Below, in pieces: positions 52,064 through 63,454 of a stretch of 64,000 nucleotides of DNA (positions are counted from its first letter, which is position 1; the number at the start of each line of letters is the position of its first letter). A model generated the notes under the pieces. The model saw only the letters and a list, made by a program, of their open reading frames with translations, searched no databases and had not been told where the DNA came from. Where the stretch lies: NCBI GenBank assembly GCA_027603945.1, contig JADIIU010000072.1, positions 1 to 64,000 of the forward strand, given 5' to 3'. The position numbers and the translations under genes are program-made. The stretch is from Terramyces sp. JEL0728 (Eukaryota; Chytridiomycota; Chytridiomycetes; Rhizophydiales; Terramycetaceae).

Positions 52064-54240
52064 TTATTCCCTTTCAAAAATATACGGGGTATCAGAGACC
52101 ACATCAAAATAGTCGTTTTCGTTTTGATTTGACTCTGCTGGGTTCGCTAGAGCTACCTTAGCAAACATGGTATGTGGGGGGGTGTGTCGCTCAAATAACC
52201 TTGGCGAAAGGATACTGGTAAATGCTTGCCTTTCGTGTAAATTGAGGTCGAGGGAGATGTCGAGCGAGTTTAAAGAGGAAACGGAATTTGATCCCGACGA
52301 CAATAAATTGGAGTCGGACTGATTCATGTTTGACATGATTCTCGGTTTACGATTAAAACTAATCTTCTTTTCTAGTATTGGGGATATAGAGTCACTTCCT
52401 TCCTTGGACCTCTCCAAATTCATGTCAGACGTTCGTTGCACATCTATATGCACTCTGGAAACATCCTGTAGAGACGATGTAGAATTGGATCCGGATGAGT
52501 AATTCGACTGGGCCAATAATTCAGGAGTCGTAGCAGAATAGTTGCTTGTTGGGCTGGGAAGGTTCGGGAACTTTCCTTGATACCTGAAATTGGCGTAATC
52601 AATAGCCATTTGTGCAACTGTGGCCTTGCCCATCAATTGAAACGCCATTTCCGAAATTGTATTCGATTTTCCGAATGCTAGACAGTGGTTTTGGATGCAT
52701 TTGATGTGGATATCTATGGATTCCCGGATGTGGTGTGCGTGCGGTGGTGGAAGATCCAGTTTAGAAGCGCATATCAATGGACTAGGATCAATAGGAAATT
52801 ACAATAGAATGTGGAAATTCCACGATGGGAAAACAGAGTTGGTATATAAAAACTTGCTGTTTCTAGTGAGGTACAAATTCAACAGTTTGGCGTTGTCATG
52901 AGCGATTTTGATGGAATCATTGAATATTTTGATTTTTGGCAGATGCTCGGTCTCTCTGACCAGCCTTCTTAATAGGAACGGCGTGTTTAGCAAATTTCTA
53001 ATTTCGTTGTGGTGGATCAGTAGCTGGGCTACAAACCATGTTGTTTTAGGATCGGTTATCGGAAGATTATTTTGCAATATTTGAATGTGGTTATCGATAT
53101 AGTCGGGCAAACTGCATTTCCACTCGCTTAATGAAGCCTGTAGTGTTCCAACGATATAGTTGCAGTCCTTGATTGCATTTTTTTGTGTCAGCGAAAACAA
53201 TTTCAACACTTTTCGATATATTCTGTACAGCAGTATTTTGTATGTAGTCAGCGATTGATTTGCTATCCCCGGTGTATACCACTCGTTGGAATTCAGCACC
53301 TGCATACCGAGAGTAGCCAGCTTCTTGTCTTTGGGCTGTAGCAACAGCTCGCTATTCATTGGGAGATAAATTTGGTTGTCGGAATCCCGAATCAGGTTCT
53401 TTGATTTTTCAATGAGATACGAGTCTAATTGGTACATTATCCACCATATGGACCTTATGTTTTCACGCTCATAGTCGAATGGTGATAGATTAAACAAGCT
53501 TTCTTCATTGTTGATCCCTAGCTCTTTTGCGGTGTCTAATGTAGAAGCAAAATAGATTTGACACTCATGATCCTTTTTCAGCCCTATAATTAACAGTAAT
53601 TACTAGCTGCCGTGTGGAATATGTAGACCATTGCCAGTACCCCAGTCACAGTTGGATTTGAAATCAAGAGGGGGAAATATGAAACTGCCTTCTCATAGTA
53701 CACATGCGACATTTCAATCCTATTGTTGAGCCCTTCCGGGATCATATCCGGTCTCGCTATCAGAGACCCGAATGAATAGAGAATGTATTTCAGCGGGTGT
53801 AACGATTTTGCTGAAGTTCGGATGTATTCTTCGTGAAGACACGAGTATGGTGAGTTTTGGTACAACAATGCCAAATCCAGTAAATCATCGTGGTCTTTTT
53901 CGAATAAATATTTCCGCAATTCGTCTGTTAAATCTCTTTCAGTCTTCAATGTTGGTTTATTCACATCCATGTGTTCCATTTGTAGTGGCAAAATAGAAGT
54001 TTCCGAAGAATATGGACTTGTATTGCTGTAAGCTTCAGATAGCAAGCTCTCCAGTCTTTTTAATCGTTCTTCCAGTTCTCTCTGCGTATCTCCAGCCTTT
54101 GGCTTACTTTCTGAATACACCTACCATTAATTCCATATTACGCATTCGATTTTCGCAGCGATGCAATTCGAACATGGCTTTCCTCTATCACATTTTCGCT
54201 TCCTTTTTACGCAATGATCACAAGTATTATTTTTTCTCAT
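52064..54240 (-). CDS. Zn2Cys6 transcription factor (paralog 5, intron-free zinc cluster)
   Basis: Cluster CDHCVKRKRKCDRGKPCSNC plus I-A-A-K-I-E-C, read without the intron that all five paralogs carry between K/R and K. A 21-nt intron instead follows directly after the last Cys. Further introns near 53587 (20 nt) and 52785 (21 nt). The middle region has SIWWIMYQLDSYL and EWYTPGIANQS. A long Ser/Asn-rich C-terminal tail (SNYSSGSNSTSSLQDVS) sets it apart. The product is about 660 residues, the largest of the set. Confidence 0.92.
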
Positions 54241-54399
54241 TTTGTAATTAATTTGCTAAAAAATTATTCTTTTGACAGGTCAAAACAATGCCTCGCGGCG
54301 TGCCTTCAAACACAATGGAATTGAAAAAAAGATAATTAAAATTCCGCTGCTACAGGATCTAGAGCAAGAATCAGAAACCTGTACTAGGTAACAAACAGG

Positions 54400-54653
54400 A
54401 TGTTTGACTTTGCACGCTGCTGGAATCATGTCCAGACGAAAACGCTCAATAATGAATGTGCGGTAAAATGGAAAGAAAACAGCCTTGGACAAATCTTTTG
54501 GCTCCAAGTTTACAACCAATTACACAGATTAATCGGCACCTCAAGGTAAAAGGACATTGTATTAATGAGAAGGTTGTTGAGGTTTCCAAAGCACACAGTG
54601 TGTTTCAAAAAGTGCGAATTGATTTACCACCAATATCGAAACTTGGCAATTGA
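54400..54653 (+). CDS. Possible small gene, structure not settled
   Basis: From ATG 54400 the frame reads MFDFARCWNHVQTKTL, then two putative introns (20 nt, gtaaaatggaaagaaaacag, and 24 nt ending attaatgag) lead to APWTNLLAPSLQPITQINRH and VVEVSKAHSVFQKVRIDLPP. The product would be about 69 residues, helical. An upstream stretch (from about 54290) is open in another frame (AFKHNGIEKKIIKIPLLQDL) and may be a 5' exon, but I cannot join it with a credible intron. No family recognised. It is on the strand opposite to the transcription-factor array. Confidence 0.4.
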
Positions 54654-54680
54654 GACAATCAATAAAAGTAATATAATATT

Positions 54681-56674
54681 TTAGTTTGGATGGAAAAATG
54701 GATCAGAGGACAGTAAGAGATCAATGTAATTGGAATCTTGCTTGTTTGCTTGCATGGATTGAATTCCTTCCATTTCATTATTTCCCATAAACGAGCCGAC
54801 AAACATTGGTGTTTGCATATCGCCATTCCAATTCATTTGTTGAGAATTAAATTGCTCTGAAGACATGTCTGCTTTAGCAGAAGTCCATGGCGACTGGCCT
54901 TCGGATTGATCAGATCTATCACTGGCGTTTTTGAAGAATGGACTATTCACGGCACTCGGATTGGCTAGTGTCTTTATAACGCTAGGATCTTTGCTGGATG
55001 ATTTGAAATTAAGGTAATCTTTTGCGACTTGTACTGGGTCGGCGAGGGAAATTAGGTAGTCAAGTGTTTCGGAGAGGATTGGCTCCGCTTCATAAGCCAG
55101 TGTGTGTTCTCGTAAACAATGCACATGGACCTCTAGCGACTCGGCTACCTTGGCAGCTTCCAAAGATGGAAGCTCCATCCTGAAAGCACACACAAGCGGC
55201 ACAGCAATGTGGAAAATGTATCTTCCTAACGTAGCAGTACAATAATCAAAGTTTGGATTTCTGCGCAGGAAGCACTGGAGTATAACTGCATTTTCGTGGC
55301 AAATGTTTAACGATTCCAAAAATGCGTGGGAGGACATTGCTGAAGTTGAGTTTTCAATGATATTTTTCAACATGCAAGGATTATACACTAGGGATTTGAC
55401 ATGATTGAATTGTACAATTGTATGCAAAACTACCCAGGTTGTTTCAGGGTCAACAATTATCGCATTGGATTGAACAAGTGGGAAATGTGCAAGTATATGG
55501 TTTGGAAGCGACCTCCACCATTCTCTCAACGAGCTACTAAATGCCTGCATTACATACAGAGGCTGGATTTTGGATTCTTTTTGTTGAGTTAGGTGATTGA
55601 ATAGCAACACCTTCCCGAATATCCTGAACAGCATGATTCGATAAGCTTCCAAGCTCTGATTTGGCAATCCTGGGGTGAACCATTCTATAGTTAATCAAAC
55701 TGTACCAGGCGAAGACAGCATTTGCATTCCGACAAGAGGCAGCTTGTCCTGAGCATGATCAAAGTTGACTTTGTTTGTAGTCGGTAAATACAATTGGTTG
55801 TCTTCATCTTTGATGTAGTGAGCATTTTTTTCCATCAAGAACCTGTCAAGCTGGTACATACTCCACCATACACCTCGATAATTTTCCCTTTCATAGTCTC
55901 CCTCGGCTAATGCAGCCAATTTTTCTTCAACATTCATTCCAATGTCTTTTGCCATTGTAACTGCAAGAGAAAAGTAAGTCATTCCCTCCTTAACTGATAT
56001 TAGTAATGGGTACCTCTGTCATTCCTAATAGCAGATAAAGAAATCGTAAACAATGCGAGAGTGCCAATTAAACTTGGATTTGCAACTACGGCAGGAAAGT
56101 AAGACATTGCTTTGTCCAAATAGATGCTCCCCATTTCAATTCTGTTACTAACGTCATTTGGGACCATTTCAGGACTGGCCTTTGTTGATCCGATAGAGTA
56201 CAGAATGAAATTTACCATTGGCGATTTCGCAGCAGCTTTTCTAAGGAAATCTGCAGTCAGGAATACAAATGGACATTGAATAGATAGAAAAGAAAGGTTG
56301 ATTAAGTCGTCCCTCTTTGTTTCAAATAGGAACTGTTTAGTTTGGCTGGATAATTCTTTAGTGACAACGTTAGTGAACATCTCTCCCTCCACTTTTGAAT
56401 TCATATTATTGGTCATGAAAAACGATCTGTCAGGCATATATCCAAAAGAATCCCCTTGCGATTGCGCCAATAATCCTTCCAGTTTGTGTAATCGTTCCTC
56501 CAAATACTTTTGGTTCTCAGCATTCGGTTTCTGTCTGGTTTCTGCATAGGAACAATCCAGTTTTGATGCGATGCAGTTTGAACACTTTGGCCGGCCGCGG
56601 TCGCACTTGCGTTTCTACATTAATTGGATTCGTACCTTCTTTATGCAATTATCGCACGTATTGTTTCTTCTCAT
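54681..56674 (-). CDS. Zn2Cys6 transcription factor (paralog 6)
   Basis: Start MRRNNTCDNC; cluster CDNCIKKKRKCDRGRPKCSN then C-I-A-S-K-L-D-C, split by a 21-nt intron between K and K. A 20-nt intron (gtacccattactaatatcag) precedes VKEGMTYF and a 21-nt intron lies before EWFTPGLPNQS. The coiled coil EERLHKLEGLLAQSQ follows the cluster. The C-terminal 90 residues are rich in Ser, Asn, Gln and Met, fitting an activation region. The product is about 640 residues. It is the first gene of the array in transcription order. Confidence 0.93.
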
Positions 56675-57148
56675 GGCTGGTCAAGTTTTTCAGTTGGTGG
56701 CAAATGAGCCGCAATCCATGTTACACTGGCATGTATTACTGACAAAAATATTTACCCGAGACCGACATTAAGTTGTGTGACGGGCCGTTCGATTGGAACA
56801 GCAGAGCTCGCTGACGGATGAGAATAGCTGAAATGCATACACAATTCTGGCGGCAATATTAAATTGGTTTCATTGTGTTCCATCCCCCAGCCTCTCAAAC
56901 ATGACTTTGCATTTGCATGATAAAGTGACTCATTGGATAATCAATGTCGTTTTATAAGTGACACCTCACATGATTAATATTGATCGTCAATAGCTTTTTC
57001 CAGCTACTGTTTTAAGGCTGGCTAGATAAGACGAGGTGTTATTTGGGACAGTTTGAAAGCAGCTTACATTTCACCAAGCATCCCACCAAACCTAAATTTT
57101 CTCTAGTTGGACAATTTTTTTCTAGAGTAATTGAACTTTGAAATCTAA
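56675..57148. other. Divergent intergenic region
   Basis: 474 bases between the divergent starts of Zn2Cys6 paralog 6 and the nucleotidase. AT-rich; no open frame with homology, tRNA or repeat was seen. Confidence 0.5.
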
Positions 57149-58129
57149 ATGAATCAGAAAATTGAACATTTGATATCCTGGTGTAAGCAAGAGGAGAATA
57201 ATATTCACATCCGCGATCTAAAAACATTCGCTGGCAAATTATTACAGATAAACAAGCAGAAATCAGAACATTTACACATCATTGCAGATTTTGACATGAC
57301 TCTTACTAGATATTGGCAAAATGGGAAGCGATCCCTGTCATCGCATGGAGTTTTGGAAGAATCTTCCGTCCTTGATGATACAGTAAACTGATTTAATACA
57401 GGTGAAAACGAAAATGCGGGAGACTTATCACAAATATTATCCTCTGGAAATATCGCATTCTATTACCATTGAAGAAAAAACCAAAGCGATGGTTGAATGG
57501 TAAGATCCGGCTAATTTGAGGTGGTCGACTACTCATAAGCTATTGGAAAACGCTGGACTGACCAGACAAGACATAAAAAATATGATTTTAGAGAAACCAG
57601 TGACATTCCGGCCTCTATTACACGAGTTTATAGATTTGGTATCTGATAGAAAGATTCCTTTGCTGGTCTTTTCAGCCGGTTTGGCCGGTACATTGATCTA
57701 ATGCAGATGTAATTGAAACTATATTGGTGGACAGTGGACTCTGGACTGATGATATGGCAATTGTTAGTAACCGAATGATATTTGAAAATGAAGTTTGTGT
57801 TGGATTTCAAGATCCATTAATCCACACATTAAACAAAAATGAAGCTCGGGTGACAGAGACTGTACATGCTCAAAAAGTCAGTAATAGAGACAATGTGGTA
57901 CTTTGGGATTGATACCAGGTGTTGATGGGCGATAGTATAGGTGATTTGCAGATGGGAGACGGGATTCGACATGATACAAAACTGACCATTGGTATTCTGC
58001 GACTAACAAGGTTTCTTGAACCATGATGTTGAATTGTTGCTGGAAAAGTACGCACAAAATTTCGATGTTGTGCTCCTCAATGATACCTCCTTGGAATTCC
58101 TAATTCGAATGATTTCCGCCATTGAATAA
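57149..58129 (+). CDS. Cytosolic pyrimidine 5'-nucleotidase, NT5C3/UMPH-1 family
   Basis: A HAD-superfamily enzyme that dephosphorylates UMP/CMP. The nucleophile motif is HIIADFDMTLTRYW (DxDxT); motif II is in LLVFSAGLAD, and the acidic motif is VLMGDSIGDLQMGDG. The end reads FLIRMISAIE. Five introns of 19-21 nt join the frames (e.g. gtaaactgatttaatacag and gtattctgcgactaacaag); one falls just before the GDSIGD segment. The product is about 294 residues, normal for the family. Confidence 0.93.
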
Positions 58130-58373
58130 AGAATTGATTAGAGTGTTTTGGGATTATTAGGCAGTCAGTTGCCCACACACAGACTCTAGCCACAGAGACC
58201 GAAGCGCTATGATACCGATACAAAGATAATCGCTCCTACTCTCGTAACAACCAGTTTATCCACTATCAAATACTGGCACCCTTTACTTGATTTACCGCTT
58301 TGCTCAAAAAGGGAAACCTAGAGAAATTTTAATGTAGCTTTGAAGCACAAGGTCCCGTTTTGTACTTTCCCAA

Positions 58374-59585
58374 ATGATTTTAGAAACAATAGACTTGATT
58401 GCCAACTACTCTTTTTACGTTTCGTTTCTGTTGATTATCCTCTGCCAAATATTCCCCCAACTTATGACATTTCTAATGTCCAACCCATTCGCTAATCAAA
58501 TACAGTGGTCAATTGGCAGACATGGCTTGGAATTACAGACAGTATTGTATGCGGTGTATCATCCAACTGTGTTTGAAATTGTTTCTCACTTTACCTTTGT
58601 GCCCGATTTACTTGCTTGGATGCTTATCATATTGCGTTTGACGGATACTTTTACCTTGTACTTTTGTGGGATGGTTTTAGCCTTGCAGGCGGTATCTTTC
58701 AGGGATAGGCTGATGATAGTTATGCTGCCACTGTATCTGGCATTCATTTTCCTCGCTATTCAAATTAACGCAATACAAGACAGCTTTTACTGGGCAAAGC
58801 TGGTACTGTGTATTGATGCTATGCTCAGGACTCTCTGCCACTTTTTTGGATGGTTGCCTCCGTTCTATATGGGCAATAACAAAGGCTGGGTTAGGATCCT
58901 TGACGAGTTGTGGGGTTTAATTACAAAGAAACCATTGCACCTCCTGGCTTCTTTTCCAATGGGATACTTTTCAGAAATGGCAGCATCAGTACCAGGCAGA
59001 CTGTTTCCAATTCTATTTTACGTATTTTTACTCAAAATTGGGTTTAAAGGAACAGTAATTAAGGATTACACGTCGCTTAAAGTAGCTGTTGATGGGATTG
59101 TTAATGAAAAGAATTGGGATGGGTTCAGCGTTACCAACTGCTTGTTCAACAATAGGAAACGCGATTCTTACACGCTTGCTTCAGTAAAACCATGGATTCC
59201 ATTCTTTTACATTGATTGCATATTGCAGTTGCTGCTTGGGTTTGGTTGGGTGGTTAGCAGTTTCGATGGGGACATTGGCCAGCTCACACTTGATACCAAA
59301 TCGCTTATTTTGCAGCTATCAGGATTGCTTGCTTGCCTTTTTATATGGTTTTATTCCAGGCTATTGATAGATCCTGCGTATACCGACTTGAATGTTTTTT
59401 GTGATTTCCAAGAATCACTGATGGTATTCGACGGATTATTTTGCCTAATTGCCATTTATCATCTGAAAACTGACACGAATTGGATAGTTGCTGGTCACCT
59501 CGGAATCCATTTTGTATTCATGTGTGCCAGATGTATGTTCTTTAGTTTCCAAGACTCGCGCTGTTTCAAGAATTCAAAATCATAA
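58374..59585 (+). CDS. Unassigned multi-pass membrane protein
   Basis: 403 residues, no intron, with about eight to nine hydrophobic segments. Segments in order: YSFYVSFLLIILCQIFPQL, LLAWMLIILRLTDTFTLYF, LMIVMLPLYLAFIFLAIQIN, LFPILFYVFLLKIGF, FFYIDCILQLLLGFGWVV, LILQLSGLLACLFIWFY and LGIHFVFMCARCMFF. A soluble loop of ~50 residues (YTSLKVAVDGIVNEKNWDGF) separates the halves. I see no transporter, acyltransferase or GPCR signature and do not recognise the family. Confidence 0.75.
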   Translation: MILETIDLIANYSFYVSFLLIILCQIFPQLMTFLMSNPFANQIQWSIGRHGLELQTVLYAVYHPTVFEIVSHFTFVPDLLAWMLIILRLTDTFTLYFCGMVLALQAVSFRDRLMIVMLPLYLAFIFLAIQINAIQDSFYWAKLVLCIDAMLRTLCHFFGWLPPFYMGNNKGWVRILDELWGLITKKPLHLLASFPMGYFSEMAASVPGRLFPILFYVFLLKIGFKGTVIKDYTSLKVAVDGIVNEKNWDGFSVTNCLFNNRKRDSYTLASVKPWIPFFYIDCILQLLLGFGWVVSSFDGDIGQLTLDTKSLILQLSGLLACLFIWFYSRLLIDPAYTDLNVFCDFQESLMVFDGLFCLIAIYHLKTDTNWIVAGHLGIHFVFMCARCMFFSFQDSRCFKNSKS

Positions 59586-59750
59586 ATAAACATGCTAAAT
59601 TGAATCTATTGGCAATAGACATAATCAGTTATGCCGGAGTTGGCAACTCGCTGAATTTACATGTTGACGTGGATGAACGATAACTTACGACCCAAAGACA
59701 TTAAATATAAAGGCAAAGAGAGATAGTCAAAATCAACGGATGTTGCCAGT

Positions 59751-60620
59751 TTATTGGCTCATCAGTTGTTCAGTTCCTTTAACAGAAATATTCTTGGTGT
59801 TGTTTGTTACCTTTTCGCTTCTATCCAGTATATCCTTCATATTCCCTCCAAATTCCAGCAGATCTGCAATCATGTACCCGTAGCAAAGGTGCGAATAGTA
59901 GGGAAAATATTCAGCCCTGCCAGTTGCCATGATATACGCAGAATCAAATAGATACACGGCCAAGAGAACAACTTCGCATCCGCTACACACTACCAGGTAC
60001 TTGCTCGTATCATTCGTCTGGTTTACCCATTCTATTTTTGAAACCAGCGTGTAAAAGAAGGCTATTTCGACAAGCAACTCGGAAATAAGTATGAACCAAG
60101 TTGGCATGTTGATATAATAGGTTTGAATGAGATTATTCATATCGGAGGACACCACTCCATTGTTTTGAATGTACGCAATAGAATATGCAAACATTCTGGC
60201 AAACTTGAGAGTGAATACCAGCGACAGTGGGACGAATACCCACCAAAAGTACTTTCGTAGCCATATAATCATAGACTGAGCGCGATACAAGATTTCAAAG
60301 AGCACCCACCATTGTTGCACGATATCAAGAAATACAAAGGTATTGTAGGAAACCAATACACCAGATGCACCTTGTATTGATTTGACTCCCTTTGCCAAAA
60401 CATAAAAGATATCTGCTAGTGCTTTGAGCATTGTTAAAGCTGCCAATGCCAATATTCGATAGTGATATCTTTGAGTTACCGCTGAAGCAGATTTGACTTT
60501 ACCGTACGAAACTAGTTTCTTGATGAATGGACGGAATACAATCGCGATGGTCATTCCCAGCACAGTGGCGGATTCGCAAGTACTTTCTAATTGGTCGTAA
60601 TTGAAGGGTACTGTAGCCAT
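59751..60620 (-). CDS. Unassigned seven-helix-like membrane protein
   Basis: 289 residues, no intron. About seven hydrophobic segments (e.g. ILALAALTMLKALADIFYVL, YFWWVFVPLSLVFTLKFARM, WFILISELLVEIAFFYTLV) and a charged, Asn/Lys-rich C-terminal tail (VTNNTKNISVKG). The size matches the receptors at the left end, but their W-C-W, RLFSY and P-x-R-G motifs are absent, so it is not placed in that family. It could be an orphan receptor or a small membrane protein of another type. Confidence 0.7.
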   Translation of the reverse strand: MATVPFNYDQLESTCESATVLGMTIAIVFRPFIKKLVSYGKVKSASAVTQRYHYRILALAALTMLKALADIFYVLAKGVKSIQGASGVLVSYNTFVFLDIVQQWWVLFEILYRAQSMIIWLRKYFWWVFVPLSLVFTLKFARMFAYSIAYIQNNGVVSSDMNNLIQTYYINMPTWFILISELLVEIAFFYTLVSKIEWVNQTNDTSKYLVVCSGCEVVLLAVYLFDSAYIMATGRAEYFPYYSHLCYGYMIADLLEFGGNMKDILDRSEKVTNNTKNISVKGTEQLMSQ

Positions 60621-60830
60621 TTATTTGCGCAATAATATATATTTAAATAGATTTTAGCCAAGATTACGTTTGCATGCTGTGATGTAATGATATCACGGTA
60701 TCTACTGCTTTGAAGGGTTTCTTGCCGACGGTAGATCAAATACAAATGCCGAATGCTAGACTTTGCTTTGAATATTAACGAGCGACTGCAATACATTGTG
60801 AGGGAAAACCAACTCGAACCAACAAATTTA

Positions 60831-63065
60831 TTACCATTCAAGCCCAGAGTAATCAGAGCAGCCAAGAACAACTTCTCTTTGTTTGGTTCTAATGGCCGCA
60901 CACGAATCTTCTTCATATTCAATATTATCGGGGTTTATGCCAGATTCTTGGCGACTGCTTTCAGAATAGAATTGCTTGTACCAACGCCTGAATTCCTTGA
61001 TTTGTTTATCATCACGAATCAAAATAGGAGATCCTAAAGTTAGTTGAGTGTACTTGGATATTCCTTGTGGTTCCAGATTTCAATATCTTCGCCAAATGCA
61101 AATTTTGCTTCTCGAAGAATGTACCATACCAGCAGACTTGGAACGCTTTTTTCAGCAAAGTAAGTATCGTGCATAGTTGATTCAAGTGCTTTTGAAGGAG
61201 TGAATGTCTTTACCATTAAAATAACTAGATTAGTTTAAAAATACATCCGAATGGAGTGTTAAATTGAAAGTACATTACTGAAGATGGTCCGCACATAGTA
61301 ACAGTGGTGTACACTTTGTCAGGAAGACAAGGTTTAGTATCATCAAACACAGAGTACACCTTTGCCCAGTTTGTAAATTTCAATACGTGTGGTTTGTCTT
61401 CATATTTCACTGATTCGATTGTATGCTTGATGTAGGTAAATAATGACAAAATAGGGAAATGTAGTTTGCTGTGAACAACATCAAAGTGCGTCCAGTCGGC
61501 ACTGTTTTCAGCAACGTCTTGCATGTGTAAATATACTTTACGCTCAGACTCACCAAAACAAGCCATCTTGTTTTGATCAAACTGCGGGAATCTAAACAAA
61601 TCGTAGAGGGGAGGACGGTTTTCTGCATCGTACCATACATAAATATTTCCCATGTATTCAAATGAAGGCCAGCTCTTTACCCGTGCATTGTCCGGCACTC
61701 TGGCTCCAGGGATTTGCACACATTTACCATCTTGTCCAAATCTCCATTCGTGGAATGGACATTCCAGAGTATCGCCAACTACACGACCACCAACGGCCAT
61801 ATTTGCACCCAAGTGAGGACAGATAGCATCTGTTACTGAGATTTGCTCGTTATCTTCGCCTCTGAATACAGCAAACTTTCTTCCCAAACAAATTTTTTGA
61901 AGTACTTGGCCAGGTTGAACTTCCTTGCTTGAAAACAATCTGTACCATCCATTTGGGTATGGCGGAGGGAACTTCCATGCACGGTGTTTCCTCGATCCAT
62001 TCTTTTCGTCAACGTCTTTTTCAACTACAGGAGCATTCATTTTTGCAATGATATATCCAACCGCCATACCCCCAGCTAGTGTCACTACGTTTCCAAAAGC
62101 ACCAAGCCTGATATTTTCCCATTGCGACGCTAAAGCAGAGAATAAGAATATTGCCAACGAAGGCACCACATAAGCAAATAGTTGGTGGGATGGGAAACAA
62201 ACAAACAACGACAACGAAATAAGAGAAATTACAAGGATTTCGTTTGGTGGCATAATTCCTAAATGTTCTGAAAGCATTTGCCAGAACACACGGAGACCAA
62301 GAATGCCAATAGCAGAGATCGAGTACAGCGATTTAAGACGGCTTTCTTGATTCTTTTTAGCTTGCAATCGTCTGATGAAATCCTTGGTTGCAAACATACC
62401 AATGGAAAATGCCAAGACGTGAGAAATGGTGAGGTTCCAAGCTTCGCCAAAAGACATGCCAGTATCTGAAGGGATGATGAAGATGTGGAAACAGTACTTG
62501 AACCATAGCAAACAACCTAGTGTCAAAGATAATCACCAGTCAAAAATTCAATGTGGAAGATAAAGTCAAACAGGACATGCAAAAAGTCCTTTCCATCTTT
62601 TCCCAACTTTGGAGCCTTGGCAGCAATTCTGTCGACTGATCTAAGTATGCCAAAATATGCTGTGATCCCAAACAATAGGCACAGTGTGTGTGAAAACCGT
62701 GTATTGAAAAAGAATCCTTGAATACCAGCCGCTACATTTTCAGGAACGACAATAGATCCAAAAATAAAGGTATCTGGATATCTGAACAGTGTTGAAGGGC
62801 TGGATTTTAGTTCCACGTTAAAGTATTTCAAGAGTTGCTGCAAGTACTGATACCCTAGTGCTTGATAATACGCGGTCGTTGAGGCAGAGATACATGTATG
62901 ATAGCAAAACAAGAGGAATTGGGACCAGACCAAGTACGACAGAACTTGTGATCTGGTTTTTTGTTGAAGTGTTTGTTTTAGTTGGATGATCCCCATCACA
63001 GCGTTGTATACGAATGTTGCCGTGAACAGACCAACTGGAATGTAAACCAGTACCGTCGATAACAT
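60831..63065 (-). CDS. Rieske-type oxygenase fused to an N-terminal multi-pass membrane domain
   Basis: The C-terminal half is a Rieske non-haem iron oxygenase of the DAF-36/Neverland/KshA type. Rieske ligands appear in CPHLGANMAVGG and CPFHEWRFG; the mononuclear iron region is ENSADWTHFDVVHSKLHF; the end FRRWYKQFYS is typical of cholesterol 7-desaturases. Before it lie about 300 residues with some eight to ten hydrophobic segments (SHTLCLLFGITAYFGILRS, ILVISLISLSLFVCF). Three 20-nt introns, including gtgattatctttgacactag, which joins the membrane parts, link all frames. I start at MLSTVLVYIPVG; an ATG at 63102 with a mini-exon is possible. The product is about 725 residues. Confidence 0.85.
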
Positions 63066-63454
63066 TTCTTTGGTGAAAACAGCCTTGACCACTTTTAGCC
63101 ATTTTATGCGATTGTCTGTGCGGCGGCTCTGTTATTCAACATGACTGTTGCACAGCGACTGGATGCTACTCATTGTGCAGCGGATTAATGCTCTTGGCTG
63201 ATCTACTACATGGCAGAGGTTTAGCTGCTCTACTGACGAAACACGCGAAACACCGTCTTCTAATGTAGAACCCATACTTGCGATGGCCTCGATCTTGAAT
63301 GCAATCCCAATGTATTTGTGAGAATGTGCAAGTCCAGCTAGGAAAAAGTCCCTAATTTTTTTTGCAAATGTTTAGGAGAATCCGGTTAATTTCATTATGT
63401 AGAAGCTATGCAACAAACCCTCATATAAAAACAGCCCCCAAGAGCACTAGTTCA
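63066..63454. other. Intergenic region between Rieske oxygenase and PPR-like gene
   Basis: About 390 bases of divergent promoter. It holds the alternative ATG at 63102 on the minus strand. No other feature recognised. Confidence 0.5.

Noticed and set aside
60753..61037. 95-codon plus-strand frame beginning MLDFALNINE
   Set aside because: It lies opposite the last exon of the Rieske gene, whose minus-strand sequence (FRRWYKQFYS) is conserved; the plus-strand frame is a shadow.
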